15,089 nucleotides of DNA, taken from NCBI GenBank assembly GCA_964632505.1, contig CAZWCE010000037.1, forward strand, positions 1-15,089, given 5' to 3'. Below the pieces are notes generated by a model. That model did no database searches and was not told the DNA's origin. It saw only the letters and a program-made list of their open reading frames with translations. The DNA comes from CAZWCE01 sp964632505. GTDB taxonomy: Bacteria > Planctomycetota > Planctomycetia > Pirellulales > Thermoguttaceae. Shown one piece after another: positions 14,966 through 15,089 of the stretch; position 1 is the stretch's first letter; every line of letters starts with the position of its first letter. Position numbers and translations under genes: made by a program.

Positions 14966-15089
14966 GTGAAGCCCAATATAAAGAACCGACTGGCGAAAAG
15001 CAAGCAACGGATCGAACGATTTCTGCGTTTCTGCAGGGTGTGGCTAATATTCGGTTGCGTTTTTTGGCGTCTGTCAGGCGACGGTGAAA
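14966..15089 (+). CDS. Start of an unidentified gene, cut by the window end
   Basis: GTG 14966 opens a frame of 41 codons that is still open at the window end (MKPNIKNRLAKSKQRIERFL...). AGGAGG at 14953-14958 lies 7 nt before it, one of the best ribosome-binding sites here. The basic helical start (IKNRLAKSKQRIER) vaguely recalls the N-terminus of some planctomycete transposases, but the following residues do not support this. Function is unknown. Confidence 0.4.
   Translation, partial: MKPNIKNRLAKSKQRIERFLRFCRVWLIFGCVFWRLSGDGE

Overview
The window looks like chromosome from a planctomycete (Planctomycetota). The main evidence is two DUF1559 proteins, each with a type IV pilin-like N-terminus (FTLVELLVVIAIIGIL), a downstream AAREAARR segment, and a C-terminal DGSVRFV motif. 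This family is greatly expanded in that phylum. Several exported enzymes of unfamiliar subtype, long gene-free gaps and many short orphan or decayed genes also fit. No rRNA, tRNA, CRISPR array or phage module was seen.

Layout, left to right. Bases 1-450 hold no gene I can support. A DUF1559 gene (451-1413) is followed by a small putative lipoprotein gene (1561-1914), both on +. On the minus strand, a second DUF1559 gene (4156 to 3113) and a membrane-anchored tetrapyrrole-methylase-like gene (3054 to 2116) probably form one transcript from a promoter at 4212-4240. Bases 4241-5423 are gene-free but unusually rich in hairpins, palindromes and short phased repeats, with a clear intrinsic terminator at 5056-5075; a structured or small RNA is possible there. 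A 1002-residue SNF2-type helicase with two SWIM-like Cys/His clusters and a very basic N-terminal tail (5424-8432) follows. Its promoter lies inside a strong dyad. Next come a small cupin (8654-9004), a 23-codon remnant resembling the start of a CIA30-domain protein, and an orphan membrane-anchored protein (9132-9740) that ends at a strong terminator.

Bases 9942-13848 hold three exported proteins. A glycerophosphodiesterase/PI-PLC-like enzyme and a large TIM-barrel glycosidase-like protein lie in a leftward pair; a second glycosidase-like protein is read divergently from a shared 194-bp promoter region. Together they suggest extracytoplasmic breakdown of carbohydrate or phosphodiester polymers, but substrates cannot be read from the sequence.

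The right end shows genome decay. A class I SAM-dependent methyltransferase gene (13968-14876) is split by a 265-bp non-autonomous element with 24-bp imperfect terminal inverted repeats starting GGCTCTTC/GGTTCTTC and a perfect 8-bp target duplication (ATAATATC), as expected for an ISL3-like MITE. Removing the element and one duplication restores the frame exactly. A further reading frame with a strong ribosome-binding site starts at 14966 and runs off the end.

I did not find a convincing new multigene defence or metabolic system. The most interesting items are the ISL3-like MITE insertion, the hairpin-dense gap upstream of the SNF2 gene, the dyad over the SNF2 promoter, and the membrane-anchored tetrapyrrole methylase.
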